The notes: generated from the letters alone by a model not told the origin. DNA of 28,492 nucleotides from a virus (IMGVR_UViG_3300017782_000144:1-28492), one strand, 5' to 3'; counted from the stretch's first letter, positions 11,501 to 20,200 are shown. Numbers and translations: made by a program.

Positions 11501-14500
11501 CAATTACTGCTGTAAATGGTAATGATGTAACAGTTAACCTAGGTGCTTCAACTGGTGGTCTCCACACATTTGTAAGTGTTGAAAAGGATGCTGTATCTAA
11601 AGTCACTTATAATTCTCAAGGCCAATATGCTAGAGAACAATTACAGAAAAACAAAACATTCCTACAAGAGGAAGTTACATCTTACTTAGACAGCCAATAC
11701 TTTGTATTTAATGGCGAAAAGTGTAGCAGAGACACAGGCTTTATATTAGATGCAGTACGCAGAGATGTTGCAACTGGTTCTAATTATAATTCAGTCTTTA
11801 TGGGTCTAGGATATCGCATTGGAACTAAAGGTTCAAATGAGGTTATTACAAATCAATTAACAGAAACTGTAGGCGCAATTAACTACCTTAAAGGTCGTGT
11901 TGCTGCTGAGGCAAGTGTTACAGGAACTGCATTAACTCGTGCAAATGCTGCGTTTGATGAAATCGTTGACATTATGTCAAATGGTACTGCAAATGCTGAT
12001 GCTCTTGTTTACGGAACAGATGCAAGTGTAAGTGTTAATCACACTATAGGCTCAAATGCTTTAATTAATAATAGGGCATTTATTGTTGCTGAGGTTACAG
12101 CTTACATCGCTGACACATTCCCAACATTAACATATAATGTTGCAAGTTGTGAAAGAGATACAGGTTATCTTATAGATGCAATTGTTTGGGATTTAAGATT
12201 CGGTTCAAATACTGCTGCAATTAACTTTGCAAGACTATACTTTGAGAATGCAATTTCTACATTGCCAGAGGACCAAAAACTTCCAACAGCTAAGACTTGG
12301 GAACATATTGCAAATGTTGCGTATGATATCGTAAGAGATATAGCTGTTACTCCTACAACAGGAAATGCTGCATCACAAGATGTATCATTAACAGATGCTG
12401 GTGTTGAAGTTGGTGAGGCTGCAAGGGCAGGTATTAATGTTACTACTCAAATTATTAGAGATGATAACTTACAATCACTTCCTGCAATTAATGAAGGTAA
12501 TGTTGAAGCTGCAATGGCTGGTGCTGTTACTACCATCGATGGTATAACTGAAGGTTTACAATCAGGTGTCATTGACTTCCTTAAAGATGAGTATAATGGA
12601 TTACCTTATGCTGTTGAGACATGTAAACGTGATGTTGGTCTTATGGTTGATGCAGTATCTCGTGATATTGAATACGGTGGTAATGAGAATACATTAGAAG
12701 TGTTTGATTACTACTTCAGAAGATTCAATTCTCAATCAGCTGATTATGAACAACAGCGTTCAATCAACGTATTGCCACTTGAGGTAAAAGGACAGTTCAA
12801 AACACTATCTAATTACGACGATAACGCCAATGTTTCTGGTTTAAGAGAAGCAATTAATGTTCTTCCTTATGACCAACGTGGCCCAACAAGAGATGCATTT
12901 GCTCATTTAGCTGATGTCGCTGAAAAGGTTGTTAAAGAAGTTAATCATTCAACTAGTTTCAATAAATTCACTCCAACGAATGCTACTTATGATCCGGCAA
13001 CTGGTGTGTTCACTGCAACAATCGGTACTCACGACCTTGTAAAAGGTGACAGTGTTTGGTTGAAACCTGAAGGATTTACATTTAGCTGTGATATGGGTGG
13101 CGGTGCTGCTAACCATACTTCACCTCAAGCACATCATCCGTTCTATAACAAACCAGTTACAATTACTGAAACAACATCTACTGTTATTACAATGAATGTT
13201 GGTGGCGGTGGTTCTGGTCAATATCCACATACTTTTGTTTCAGCTGACGCTCAATCAATTAGTGAAGGACCATATCAAAATGTTGATGGAACAGCTGCTG
13301 ATGCTACAACAGGTACAACAGTTCATGATTTATTAGATCTTATTGCCAACCTGGTTGATGATACTAATATAGAAACTGCTCAATTACCAACATTGGTTAA
13401 GGCTTCATACGATCCAAATAGAACTCTTGCTAGAAAACAGCTACAAAGAAACAGAGACTTTATTATTGAAGAAGTTCAAGGTTATATTAAGGACAGATAT
13501 TATGTCTTTGATGGCGACAAATGTAAGGCTGACCTAGGATTTATCCTTGACGCAGTTAAAACTGATGTGCTAACAGGTTCTAATTATAATTCCATATACG
13601 CAGGACTTGCTTATAATATTGGAACAACTAATACAACTAGAGTATTAACTGAACAATTAACAGAAACAGTTTCTGGTATTAATTATGCTAAGAAACTTTG
13701 TATTGAAGCTGTAACTGACGGTAGTGCAAAATTAAAAGTTGAACAAAGTTTTGATGAAATCATAGATATTATGACTAATGGTAGAGGGGCTGCTGATGTA
13801 ATTAATTACACTGGAACTGCCTCAAATAATACTAGGATTAGTGGTAGATCTCAATTACAAAACAACAAGGCATTCTTACAGGCTGAAATAACAGCTTGGC
13901 TTGCTGCAAACAGACCTTCACATTCCTACGATGTAGCAAAATGTGAAAGAGATACAGGTTATATGATTGATGCAATATCATTTGATACTCAGCATCAAGG
14001 TAACTTTGCAACCATAAACTTTGCTAAATTGTATTTTGAAAATGCAATATTGGTTGGTTTACCTGCGGATCAAGTTGAACCGACAGTAGCTGCATATTTA
14101 CACTTAGGTAATTGTGCAAACCTTATTGTTCAAGATACAGATATTGCTGGATTAAAATCATCTGGTAATGCTGCATCCCAGGACTTTAGTGCTGCCTCTG
14201 CTGGTGCTCCTGTAGGTAATGAGGTTCGAGGATTATTTAATATTGTTGCTGATGCAATTGAAGCTGGAACAATGTTATTAAGTCCTCCAGTTGCTATGCC
14301 AACTCTTACTACATATTCTGCAGAAAATCAAGCTTCATTCGGTGAAATTGAAAATACTAAATCTACAGCTCAAAATGGTGTATTATCTCACCTTGCTAAA
14401 TACTTTGAGGTATTACCATATAGTGAAGAGAAGTGCAGAAGAGATACTGGCTACATTGTTGATGCCATATCACACGATATCCAATATGGTGGTAATGCTG

Positions 14501-16740
14501 CAACAGTACAAACAGCTGGTATGTATTTTGAAAATGCTGTAAATACTGGTTTACAAATTGAACAGAGAATGGGTTCAAGAGATGCATTCCTCCACATGGC
14601 AAAATTGGTCGAACATGTTGTAGGTGGTAAATCAATCACAACTACAATGTTCCCAAGAACTGGAAAATATTACACAGGTGATATAGTAACGAAATACGAA
14701 TATTGGAATGGATTACATTCTTATCAATCAACTGAAGCCCAGGATATGCAAGTACATGGTGCAAATCCTAGAACCTCAATTGCTGCAAGAAAACTTGCTG
14801 AGATTGTTGCTAATGCTGTTGATGATAATATTGAGGTCGGTACAACAATTCCAGAAATGATTGATGTTGACCAAACATGGCAAGGTCAAAACTATGTGGT
14901 TGCTAAAGAAATAATCGAAAAAGGTAAAGTACATATATCTGAAAAGATAATTAGTTACCTTTCAAATGTACATAATGGATTATCATTTAGAGATGCCAAG
15001 TGTAGACGTGATATCGGTTATCTTATTGATGCTGTTTCACACGATGTTCAATATGGAACAAACTTTGCTACAAGACAATCTGCAGGCATTTATTTTGAAA
15101 ATGGAATATCTGTTCTACCGATTGACACAAGAGCTCAAACTGCAACAATTTACGACTACCTAGGTACCGTGATGAGTAATGTGGTTCAAGAAATTGATTC
15201 TGCAAATACTACATATTCAATATTCCCACAAGATACAAATGGTACTGCTGCAACTGCTACTGAAGGTGCAAGAGTTGATGAATTAATGGGTTACGTTGAA
15301 AATGTCATTAGAGCTAATGATACTGATGAGTTACCTGCAATTGAGGCTCCAACAACTACTTGGGTCCCTGCTCCACTTGTTAGTGCTAAAACTAAGATTA
15401 TGGATAATTCAGAAGAACTTGCTACTGATATAACAGACTTTATTAACTCTAGCTTTACTGTTCTTGATTATGACAGAGTAAAATGTAGACGAGATACTGA
15501 ATACTTAATTGATGCATTTAGTTTCGATATGAACTTTGGTGGTAACACTGCTTCAAGATGGAACGCAGATTTCTACTTCTGGAATTCAGTTTACAGATTG
15601 CCTGAAGATCAGAGAATACCAACTGCTAAATCATACCGCCATTTAGGTAGAATTGTTAAAGATATAGTAATCGGTGAATATCCAGGTCAGAAGGTCCTTG
15701 GTGGAATTGCTTCAGAAGTTGAGGCTACTAAGGTTCAAGGTCTTGCAGATATGTTCTATAAAACACAACTGTATGACGACACGAAATATTTACAGGTTAA
15801 AACAGAACCAACATACACAGATCCTAAATTTAAGGATGCTTCAGATATCATTGGTCAAAATAGAATTGCATTAAGTAAAGATACTGTGAGATATGTTGGT
15901 GCAACTTATAAATATATAGATGACGCTTTAACCAGAAGAGATGCAAGAAACCTTCTAACAGCTGTCCAAAATGACTTTAAATATGAAAATGTAAATGTTC
16001 CGGCACCAAGTTATCAAACAAATGGTAACTCAAATGCTACAATGACATATACTACTTCATTCTTTAACTTTGATGGACGACATGTATTCCCGGTATTTAA
16101 TGCACAAAGAGCTGAATTGAAATACCAGGGAAGTATACAAGGACCTGTTTCAAATGGTGGCCTTGCAAGTATAACTGGTATGAAACCAAATCATGCTTAT
16201 ATTGTTGCTGATGATATGACAGTAAGTCATTACACTGGAACTATATACTACTGGGATGGTAGTGCTTGGCAATTAGATGGACCAAATAATACTGACCTAT
16301 TGGATGCATTTACTGGGGCTTGGGATAGAATTAAAACAAATCTTGTTAATAATTACTCTCCAAACTCAGAACATAGCTTGATGATTGAAGGTTTATTTAA
16401 TGATTGTATTAAAGGCAATGTATTAAGACCTAGTACTCTGGTATTCGGTTCATTGGTTGAGTCAATTGCTCACCAGTTTAATGGTGCTTCGGCAGGTGTT
16501 AACAGAAATGCATTACCTCTGAACTTTAGAAACTTAGGTTCTGCAATATCGGCTATCGCTTCTGTCCTAAATGAGGATGGTGGTAGAATTAGATGGTCGG
16601 GTGCTGACGAATTGAATAACCAATATTTTGCAAGAGGATTGAAAATTAATGGTCGAACAGGAAGAATTGAAGGACGACCATTTACATCATCTGTAAGAAA
16701 ACTTGCAAGAAGAGCCTCAAATAGTAGAGCTAATATTTAA
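5560..16740 (+). CDS. Giant 3,726-residue modular virion/fibre protein
   Basis: The start is supported by AAAGGAAAG at 5547-5555 before the ATG. Modules in order: an N-terminal segment (MAKISELGAISGANTRSEDL) like those of marine phage fibre proteins; a pentapeptide-like array at about residues 55-360; a right-handed beta-helix/pectate-lyase-like region at about 410-770, with SGDDANPGT, PVRTLERAF and VGPGTYY followed by NGIGYVARDGAG; then two interleaved repeat families to about residue 3,480. One is a helical repeat with a Cys-x-Arg-Asp core (11 copies plus one degenerate). The other is a beta cassette with TYDPATG and HTFVSA (about nine copies plus fragments). The C-terminus is Gly/Asn-rich and ends in a basic tail (RKLARRASNSRANI). 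No signal peptide, membrane segment, S74 chaperone or catalytic motif is recognised. It is probably a tail-attached fibre or adhesin. The family is seen in cyanophage-like genomes as large structural proteins of unknown function. Confidence 0.85.
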   Translation: MAKISELGAISGANTRSEDLLVIVNLVQGDDGTKNITRKELVQAIQYEEFDRINITGGTISGVVMRDSRIDNVVIDNSDIEDTTFVRGSIDNTDITNSTANNISITQSDFINGEIFNGTANNVTITQSEFLNGTVNNTIITSSEFNDGTIADSTGNNVILTNSELNDSTANNVVIENSEFNNGTANTVVMVNSEFNDGIVNNSVIVNSVINDSTGNNVVLTNSELNDSTGNNSVFTSSEFNQGTINDSAFLDGTVNNTIITNSEFNDGTVNNTIITSSEFNDGTGNNVVLTNSTIDDSLFTDGTISNTDFQGTMQDVVATDMTIRSSSADGLSSNNSSFDNGTMAGSVFSGGTIDNSKLVDFDMELNNEFEPPLDEESYFAIRNEKTGDTEQINFAQLYDEVSKKTAQALKVNVDAASGDDANPGTMLQPVRTLERAFELCLEKAGGDLNRNAINNAVHISVGPGTYYTKGNLMLPDDCSCTSTAGQYATVIELLPGYENNNGILVGSGGYVQGFGYQNFKVDNFDFPEGGFAIAYRPGAKLLRSPYLRDSTQLSNFLRQDVEPPLNPYNSKGTLADLGRQFYVDPSYTGTFAVDDEIKFSSGAVGFITYVDSLATNNEIYVRNLKNNQGFAVGDTMTAESGGVAVITEIGIDDFPNRQVGRGGGCVLADRRVLDTDSLYTYVLCFGFTPRTQNGIGYVARDGAGVNGIGSLSIFVRCAFYALNGGQMTLNNSGTQFGDISMRAKGSTIFMQPRNTTATIIGNTAFADTIDTNADSIIDDMVDYLSANTAQGGLDYTLYDSVKCERDSGIILDGVGYDIALDTNYWSRLAGISYRSPISSKVIGEQLDATIGANEYLQGRVEALFGDSNPDIVERANTSFQELYNVVEYGEENINPIIWRDTGNQNYTNARELLQDNKELIQDELIDWIENNGEFYAYNSKSCRRDVQDYILPAVENDMLLDTNYNSVTAGRAYYMATAKTVLENQNNETVAAYRRLKDQTNELVDGDSYLATQRLDEGFDEILSILENKGTQFTPPAATYDPSTGLSVITLSTSTKFTPSTATYDPATGIMVATIGAHELTTDDHIWFKPGGMTFSCDTGSGVQNHAVPEAHHPYYNTPCPITAVTETTVTLNVGKGGPTGQQAHTFVSAVKNALASGHGLGVGRKVLLKTGGLIFTCDRDNNVAKTGYPRASDPAAGTPIDVIGANETKITVNVGKSVLIDEHTFVEALPNSVSVLGSALRFSDDAGIAADNINARKQLQANKEFIQEHMLGYIDYNFFRYDSDKCRRDVTKYILPAVERDILTGTNYNAIQTGLAYRSGTTLADNVINDQLVETSGAITELKTRVNLNNTESGFTVTDATYDPATGRFEATIGAHTMAVGDYIKFADEGITMSCDMGSGQQNHTSPQAHHPYYRKPCPITSVTDTTIVMNVGDGGTGQYPHTFVSAVANAITPEKGIGLSYTPTTADYDPVTGKFTAEIGPHTLQPGDMLKFTAGGVTFSCDTGSGPQNDSVPAVGHPYYNHPCPIESVTRTSVSMFVGTGGTNAHTFVSALDDALTHMVSIDDNASGFRSNESFDEILTIMNDRNKLYSTTNATYDPAGGMTELTIGTHDFQIGDQILIAADSLTFTCATDGDATEHTYPTTTISTFSPTDATYVPSTGVFTATIGTHKLQIGDLVEIAPYSFAFTCEMDDNATEHLAPEPHHPFYKKKVAITGITSNTITMNVGSVVNGGGVHTFVSALPNSIEGERQHPAYKKPVTIASKTATTISVNVGPSTDTSVHTYVSSTADNIKPAKYTSAYTPTTATYDPATGVFVATIGNGHNLVAGDYVEIKPESIVFTCALDGNATEHAVPEAHHPFYRVPVMISSVTADTITMNVGTGPGGAHTFVSASVGAIDSDALVFTDPASYVSYFTPTTATFVPATGDSVITLPAGHGLTTDDYIEFAPYSFTFTCAQDGDATEHSYPRKGDVNYRTPMAITAVNGNDVTVNLGASTGGLHTFVSVEKDAVSKVTYNSQGQYAREQLQKNKTFLQEEVTSYLDSQYFVFNGEKCSRDTGFILDAVRRDVATGSNYNSVFMGLGYRIGTKGSNEVITNQLTETVGAINYLKGRVAAEASVTGTALTRANAAFDEIVDIMSNGTANADALVYGTDASVSVNHTIGSNALINNRAFIVAEVTAYIADTFPTLTYNVASCERDTGYLIDAIVWDLRFGSNTAAINFARLYFENAISTLPEDQKLPTAKTWEHIANVAYDIVRDIAVTPTTGNAASQDVSLTDAGVEVGEAARAGINVTTQIIRDDNLQSLPAINEGNVEAAMAGAVTTIDGITEGLQSGVIDFLKDEYNGLPYAVETCKRDVGLMVDAVSRDIEYGGNENTLEVFDYYFRRFNSQSADYEQQRSINVLPLEVKGQFKTLSNYDDNANVSGLREAINVLPYDQRGPTRDAFAHLADVAEKVVKEVNHSTSFNKFTPTNATYDPATGVFTATIGTHDLVKGDSVWLKPEGFTFSCDMGGGAANHTSPQAHHPFYNKPVTITETTSTVITMNVGGGGSGQYPHTFVSADAQSISEGPYQNVDGTAADATTGTTVHDLLDLIANLVDDTNIETAQLPTLVKASYDPNRTLARKQLQRNRDFIIEEVQGYIKDRYYVFDGDKCKADLGFILDAVKTDVLTGSNYNSIYAGLAYNIGTTNTTRVLTEQLTETVSGINYAKKLCIEAVTDGSAKLKVEQSFDEIIDIMTNGRGAADVINYTGTASNNTRISGRSQLQNNKAFLQAEITAWLAANRPSHSYDVAKCERDTGYMIDAISFDTQHQGNFATINFAKLYFENAILVGLPADQVEPTVAAYLHLGNCANLIVQDTDIAGLKSSGNAASQDFSAASAGAPVGNEVRGLFNIVADAIEAGTMLLSPPVAMPTLTTYSAENQASFGEIENTKSTAQNGVLSHLAKYFEVLPYSEEKCRRDTGYIVDAISHDIQYGGNAATVQTAGMYFENAVNTGLQIEQRMGSRDAFLHMAKLVEHVVGGKSITTTMFPRTGKYYTGDIVTKYEYWNGLHSYQSTEAQDMQVHGANPRTSIAARKLAEIVANAVDDNIEVGTTIPEMIDVDQTWQGQNYVVAKEIIEKGKVHISEKIISYLSNVHNGLSFRDAKCRRDIGYLIDAVSHDVQYGTNFATRQSAGIYFENGISVLPIDTRAQTATIYDYLGTVMSNVVQEIDSANTTYSIFPQDTNGTAATATEGARVDELMGYVENVIRANDTDELPAIEAPTTTWVPAPLVSAKTKIMDNSEELATDITDFINSSFTVLDYDRVKCRRDTEYLIDAFSFDMNFGGNTASRWNADFYFWNSVYRLPEDQRIPTAKSYRHLGRIVKDIVIGEYPGQKVLGGIASEVEATKVQGLADMFYKTQLYDDTKYLQVKTEPTYTDPKFKDASDIIGQNRIALSKDTVRYVGATYKYIDDALTRRDARNLLTAVQNDFKYENVNVPAPSYQTNGNSNATMTYTTSFFNFDGRHVFPVFNAQRAELKYQGSIQGPVSNGGLASITGMKPNHAYIVADDMTVSHYTGTIYYWDGSAWQLDGPNNTDLLDAFTGAWDRIKTNLVNNYSPNSEHSLMIEGLFNDCIKGNVLRPSTLVFGSLVESIAHQFNGASAGVNRNALPLNFRNLGSAISAIASVLNEDGGRIRWSGADELNNQYFARGLKINGRTGRIEGRPFTSSVRKLARRASNSRANI
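5920..6459 (+). repeat. Pentapeptide-like array, 45-base units
   Basis: Twelve consecutive units follow the plan NN-x-V-I/L-x-NSEF/L-NDGT/ST-x. Most are exactly 15 residues (45 bases), one is 10 (6295-6324) and one is 20 (5965-6024). The variants are multiples of five, so the underlying period is a pentapeptide. Flanking degenerate units extend it to roughly 5725-6645. It probably folds as a solenoid beta-helix. Confidence 0.8.
6790..7870 (+). other. Beta-helix/pectate-lyase-like domain of the giant protein
   Basis: Residues about 411-480 contain DAASGDDANPGT, a hydrophobic ladder with TLERAFELC, and ISVGPGTYYTKG, the usual entry of a right-handed parallel beta-helix in phage fibres (DUF1565-like). 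NGIGYVARDGAG and LSIFVRCAFYALNGG at residues 694-730 continue the coils. No catalytic residues were recognised, so a structural or binding role is more likely than lyase activity. Confidence 0.6.
8659..11595 (+). repeat. TYDPATG...HTFVSA beta-cassette array (main block)
   Basis: Cassettes of about 98 residues begin FTPT-x-ATYDPATG, contain an FTC/FSC strand, a His-containing loop (often AHHPFY), a MNVG strand, and end HTFVSA. Starts: a fragment at 8659; full copies at 8731, 9628, 9949, 10510, 10966 and 11305; a copy lacking its N-terminal part at about 9028; a copy cut short at 10333; and an orphan C-terminal half at about 10807-10947. Helical repeat material with a Cys-Arg-Arg-Asp unit interrupts the block near 9300-9600. 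Confidence 0.8.
12967..13260 (+). repeat. Isolated TYDPATG...HTFVSA cassette
   Basis: This is a single full copy of the beta cassette, placed between the helical repeats with Cys at residues 2355 and 2655. It starts FTPTNATYDPATG and ends HTFVSADAQSI, and closely resembles the copy at 9628. Confidence 0.8.
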
Positions 16741-16757
16741 AAATAGGATAAAAGAAA

Positions 16758-17183
16758 ATGTCAATAGTAACAATTACAACCTCCCAAGCGCCGGACGCTA
16801 AACCGGTTGCAGTAAATCTAGTTCTATCAACGAACTGGCAGGAAATTATTAATGTACCAAATTATGAAGTTCCTGAATTGGTATTTGGTGGTAGTACAAC
16901 AGTAGAGCCTGGTGTAGGTGAGGTTATCTCTCCTTTGGTTCTTTGTAATACGTCGGCAAATACTGTAAACGTAGATGTACAAATATATAGATATGATGAT
17001 AACTTAAATTATTATATTATCAGAAATATGCCAGTACCTTCATATGATACAATTCCAATTCCACTGAATGGTCAATTCCTAAAAAGTGGGGATATACTTG
17101 AGGCAAAAGCTTCAGCAGATTTAGCAGTACACAGTACATTATCATTTACCCTCGGTCAGTCCGAAGAAGATGATGTTGTCTAA
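16758..17183 (+). CDS. Small beta-sandwich-like virion protein
   Basis: This encodes 141 residues. It is mostly beta-strand-like, with alternating hydrophobic residues (VNVDVQIYRY, YYIIRNMPVP) and a turn-rich C-terminal part (GDILEAKASADLAVHSTLSF) ending in an acidic tail (EEDDVV). This plan (conserved strands, then PxxYDTIPIP, then a GD-LE-KAS segment) matches small structural proteins encoded beside fibre genes in marine T4-like phages; I know no specific function for them. It follows the giant gene after 17 bases (GGATAAAAG acts as a weak ribosome binding site), so it is probably co-transcribed with it. It could be a fibre-tip, collar or decoration protein; the choice cannot be made from the sequence. 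Confidence 0.75.
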   Translation: MSIVTITTSQAPDAKPVAVNLVLSTNWQEIINVPNYEVPELVFGGSTTVEPGVGEVISPLVLCNTSANTVNVDVQIYRYDDNLNYYIIRNMPVPSYDTIPIPLNGQFLKSGDILEAKASADLAVHSTLSFTLGQSEEDDVV

Positions 17184-17187
17184 AAAA

Positions 17188-17195
17188 CATAAATA
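17188..17195 (+). promoter_or_regulatory. Late-promoter-like motif CATAAATA
   Basis: The motif lies in the 53-base gap before the collagen-like gene, 42 bases ahead of its ATG. It matches T4 late promoter TATAAATA at seven of eight positions. A strong ribosome binding site (AGGAGA, 17223-17228) follows. Confidence 0.45.
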
Positions 17196-17236
17196 AGATA
17201 TATTAATGATGACTATGAACCCAGGAGAAACTTTAA

Positions 17237-20200
17237 ATGTCAAGTAGATTTGGAACCCTTTCAGGTAAGAACCTTGTTATCGGTCACGGTATTCCGCAGA
17301 CGTTTCCTATTCAGTTGGACCCAGCTCCGTTTGAAGGTGCTTTGGTTTATGCCGATAACGGAGAATTAAGATATTCCGACGGTACAAACTGGCTCACAAC
17401 TGGAACAGGCCCACAAGGTCTCCAAGGTACAACTGGTTCCCAGGGAACACAAGGTCTCCAAGGTGATTATGGACCTGGTTTTACAATTATTGGTGCTGTG
17501 CCAGATGTCAATGTCGATCCACCAAATGACGAACAACTTACTCTTAATAATGCCTTTCCTGCAGCAGTTGTGGGCGATGGTGTTATTGATAATACAGATG
17601 ATGAGTTATGGATTTATGATGGTGCGACTTGGGTAAATATTGGTTCATTTAGAGGTGTTCAAGGTTTTACTGGTATACAAGGTACTCAAGGTGTTCAAGG
17701 AACAATTGGTAACGAAGGTATCCAGGGCGAAAGAGGTTTTAGAGGTTTCCAAGGAGAAGCTGGCCCACAAGGTACTCAAGGTGTACAGGGTGATTTAGGT
17801 ATACAAGGTTTACAAGGCCGAAGAGGACCACAAGGTGTTCAAGGCGTACAGGGTGATTTAGGTATACAAGGTATCCAAGGCTTACAAGGTATTCAAGGAC
17901 CTCAAGCATTCCAGGGTGTTCAAGGTACAGACGGTATTCAAGGTTTACAAGGTTATAACGGTGATGATGCTGGTCATGTTGTAGAGTTTAGAATTGACGA
18001 GGCTATTGCTGAATCAGATCCTGGTGTAGGTAATTTAATTCTTAACAGCTCGAATAGTCCTACAGATGATTATTCAACTGTTACTAAAATGTGGATTGAT
18101 GATGAAGCATTTTACAGTGTAAACTTAGAAGGTTTATACACACTTATTTCTCAGTCGACTGGTGCCAACAGAGGATTTATGAAAATCACTCTACGTGGTG
18201 GCCCAGACCATTACATGATTTTCTCAATCCAAGATGCTGTTGACCAAACAGGTTATTGGGAATTTGATTTAACATTTGTATCAGGTACTGGCCAACGTGG
18301 CGACTTTATTTTAGAAAATACTCCTAGCCCAGGCGTAACTACAACATTACCAGTATTGGTTGCATTTAGTTTATCTGGTGATAAAGGTATTCAGGGTGTT
18401 CAAGGCACAACTGGTATCCAAGGTGTTCAAGGACCACAAGGTTTACAAGGACTTCAGGGACCACAAGGGCCGCAAGGAACAACAGGTATCCAAGGTGAAA
18501 CTGGAACTCAGGGTGTTCAAGGTTTACAAGGCTTACAAGGCGGAAGAGGACCACAAGGTGTTCAGGGTATGCAAGGGCTTCAAGGTTTCCGCGGAGACTT
18601 TGGTGGGCTTACATATGATTATACCTATAATACCACTACAGCAAATACAGCTCCAAGTGCTGGTAATTTAAACTTTGATAATACTTCCTTTGCTGGTGCA
18701 ACCGAATTATACATTGCCGATAGAGATGATGGTAATATTAATGTTATGGATGGCATTATGGGTGAGCTTGATAATGTCGTTGGTGGCATTAAAGGGTACT
18801 TTAAACTTATAGATGCTAGTAATTTATATAACCAAGCAACATTTAGAATTGACGGTGTTGATAATAGATCTGACCATTGGGTAGCTGATGTAGTACAAAT
18901 TAATGGTAGTTCATCAATGACTGATGCTCTTGATGTTCGTATTTCTTTTGTTAGAAATGGCGACCAAGGTATTCAGGGCGTTCAAGGTGTACAAGGGGTC
19001 CAAGGTGATTTTGGTATCCAAGGAACACAAGGACTTCAAGGCGGAACTGGTGTTCAAGGTGTGCAAGGCATGCAGGGAAACCAGGGTATTCAGGGTGAAT
19101 CTATACAAGGTACTCAGGGTGTTCAAGGAACAACTGGTATCCAAGGTGTTCAAGGTCTACAAGGAAGTTCAGGTGCAACCGGTTCTCAGGGTATTCAAGG
19201 AATAACTGGTATTCAAGGTGATGTAGGTATTCAAGGTATCCAAGGTCATGTCGGCCAATATGGTGGTTTAACTTGGATATGGAACTTTGATGATAACACA
19301 ATTGGTGGTACTGACCCAGGCACAAATAATTTTAAATTTAATAATTCAAATCCACAACTCGCAACATTAATTACTCTCGATGATGTTCCTTTTGACCAAT
19401 ACAACCAAGAGATTGATGATTTCCTTGACTTTATTGACAGTCAACCTGGAGCAGTAAAAGGTTATCTAAAAATACAAGAAGGTAATTATGACGGTGGTGC
19501 CGGCCCAGCTGGACATCACTGGTTGGTTTATGAAATTACGAATTTCACTTGGAACGGTGCTTCACAAACTTATGGTTATTTTGATGTCAACTTTGTTGAC
19601 GGTACATCAGATGATTGGGATGCCGATGTTGGTACACCACACGGACCAGAAACATTAATTACATTTATTCCAAGAGGACCTTCTGGTATTCAAGGTGCTC
19701 AGGGAACTCAAGGTCTACAAGGTGTTCAAGGTAGGACTGGTGCTGGTACACAGGGTGTTCAAGGTCTACAAGGTAATTTCGGTATCCAAGGTGCTGAAGG
19801 TTCATTTGGTGGTATAACATTTGACTATACCTGGAAGACAGATACAGTTAACAATGACCCATCACCTGGTTACTTAAAACTTAATAATTCAACATATTCA
19901 AGTGCTACCGCATTATATATTGACGACAGAGATGATAACTTTGTTCTTATCGAACCATTTTTAAGAACAGTTGACGATTCAACTACTCCTATTAAAGGTC
20001 ATTTTAAAATTACCAAAAAATCTCAGCCAGAGGTTTTCCAAATCTTTACAATTTCTGCTCTTGCAGAATTAACAGGTTATTTCAATATTACTTGTGCCTT
20101 TGTAAGTGGTAACGGAACATTTGCTGCAGATGAAGATATTACAATTACATTTGCCAGAACTGGTGATGTTGGTGCTGATGGTGCCGCTGGTGCTCAGGGT

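Larger units (their letters stand above)
7960..15975 (+). repeat. Cys-x-Arg-Asp helical repeat family in the giant protein
   Basis: Eleven copies share a core of the form KC(R/E)RDxGYxxDA, then D(V/I)xxGxN and often YFENA. Their Cys fall at residues 804, 943, 1288, 2055, 2197, 2355, 2655, 2795, 2959, 3148 and 3309; a twelfth copy near residue 3459 (RRDARNLLTAV) lacks the Cys. Spacing is about 140-190 residues except where TYDPATG cassettes are inserted (943-1288, 1288-2055, 2355-2655). The pattern looks alpha-helical. Function is unknown. Confidence 0.8.

Noticed and set aside
15907-15914. Exact TATAAATA inside the giant gene
   Set aside because: It encodes ordinary residues about 850 bases from the next start. 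One such match is expected by chance in AT-rich DNA; an internal promoter is possible but unsupported.
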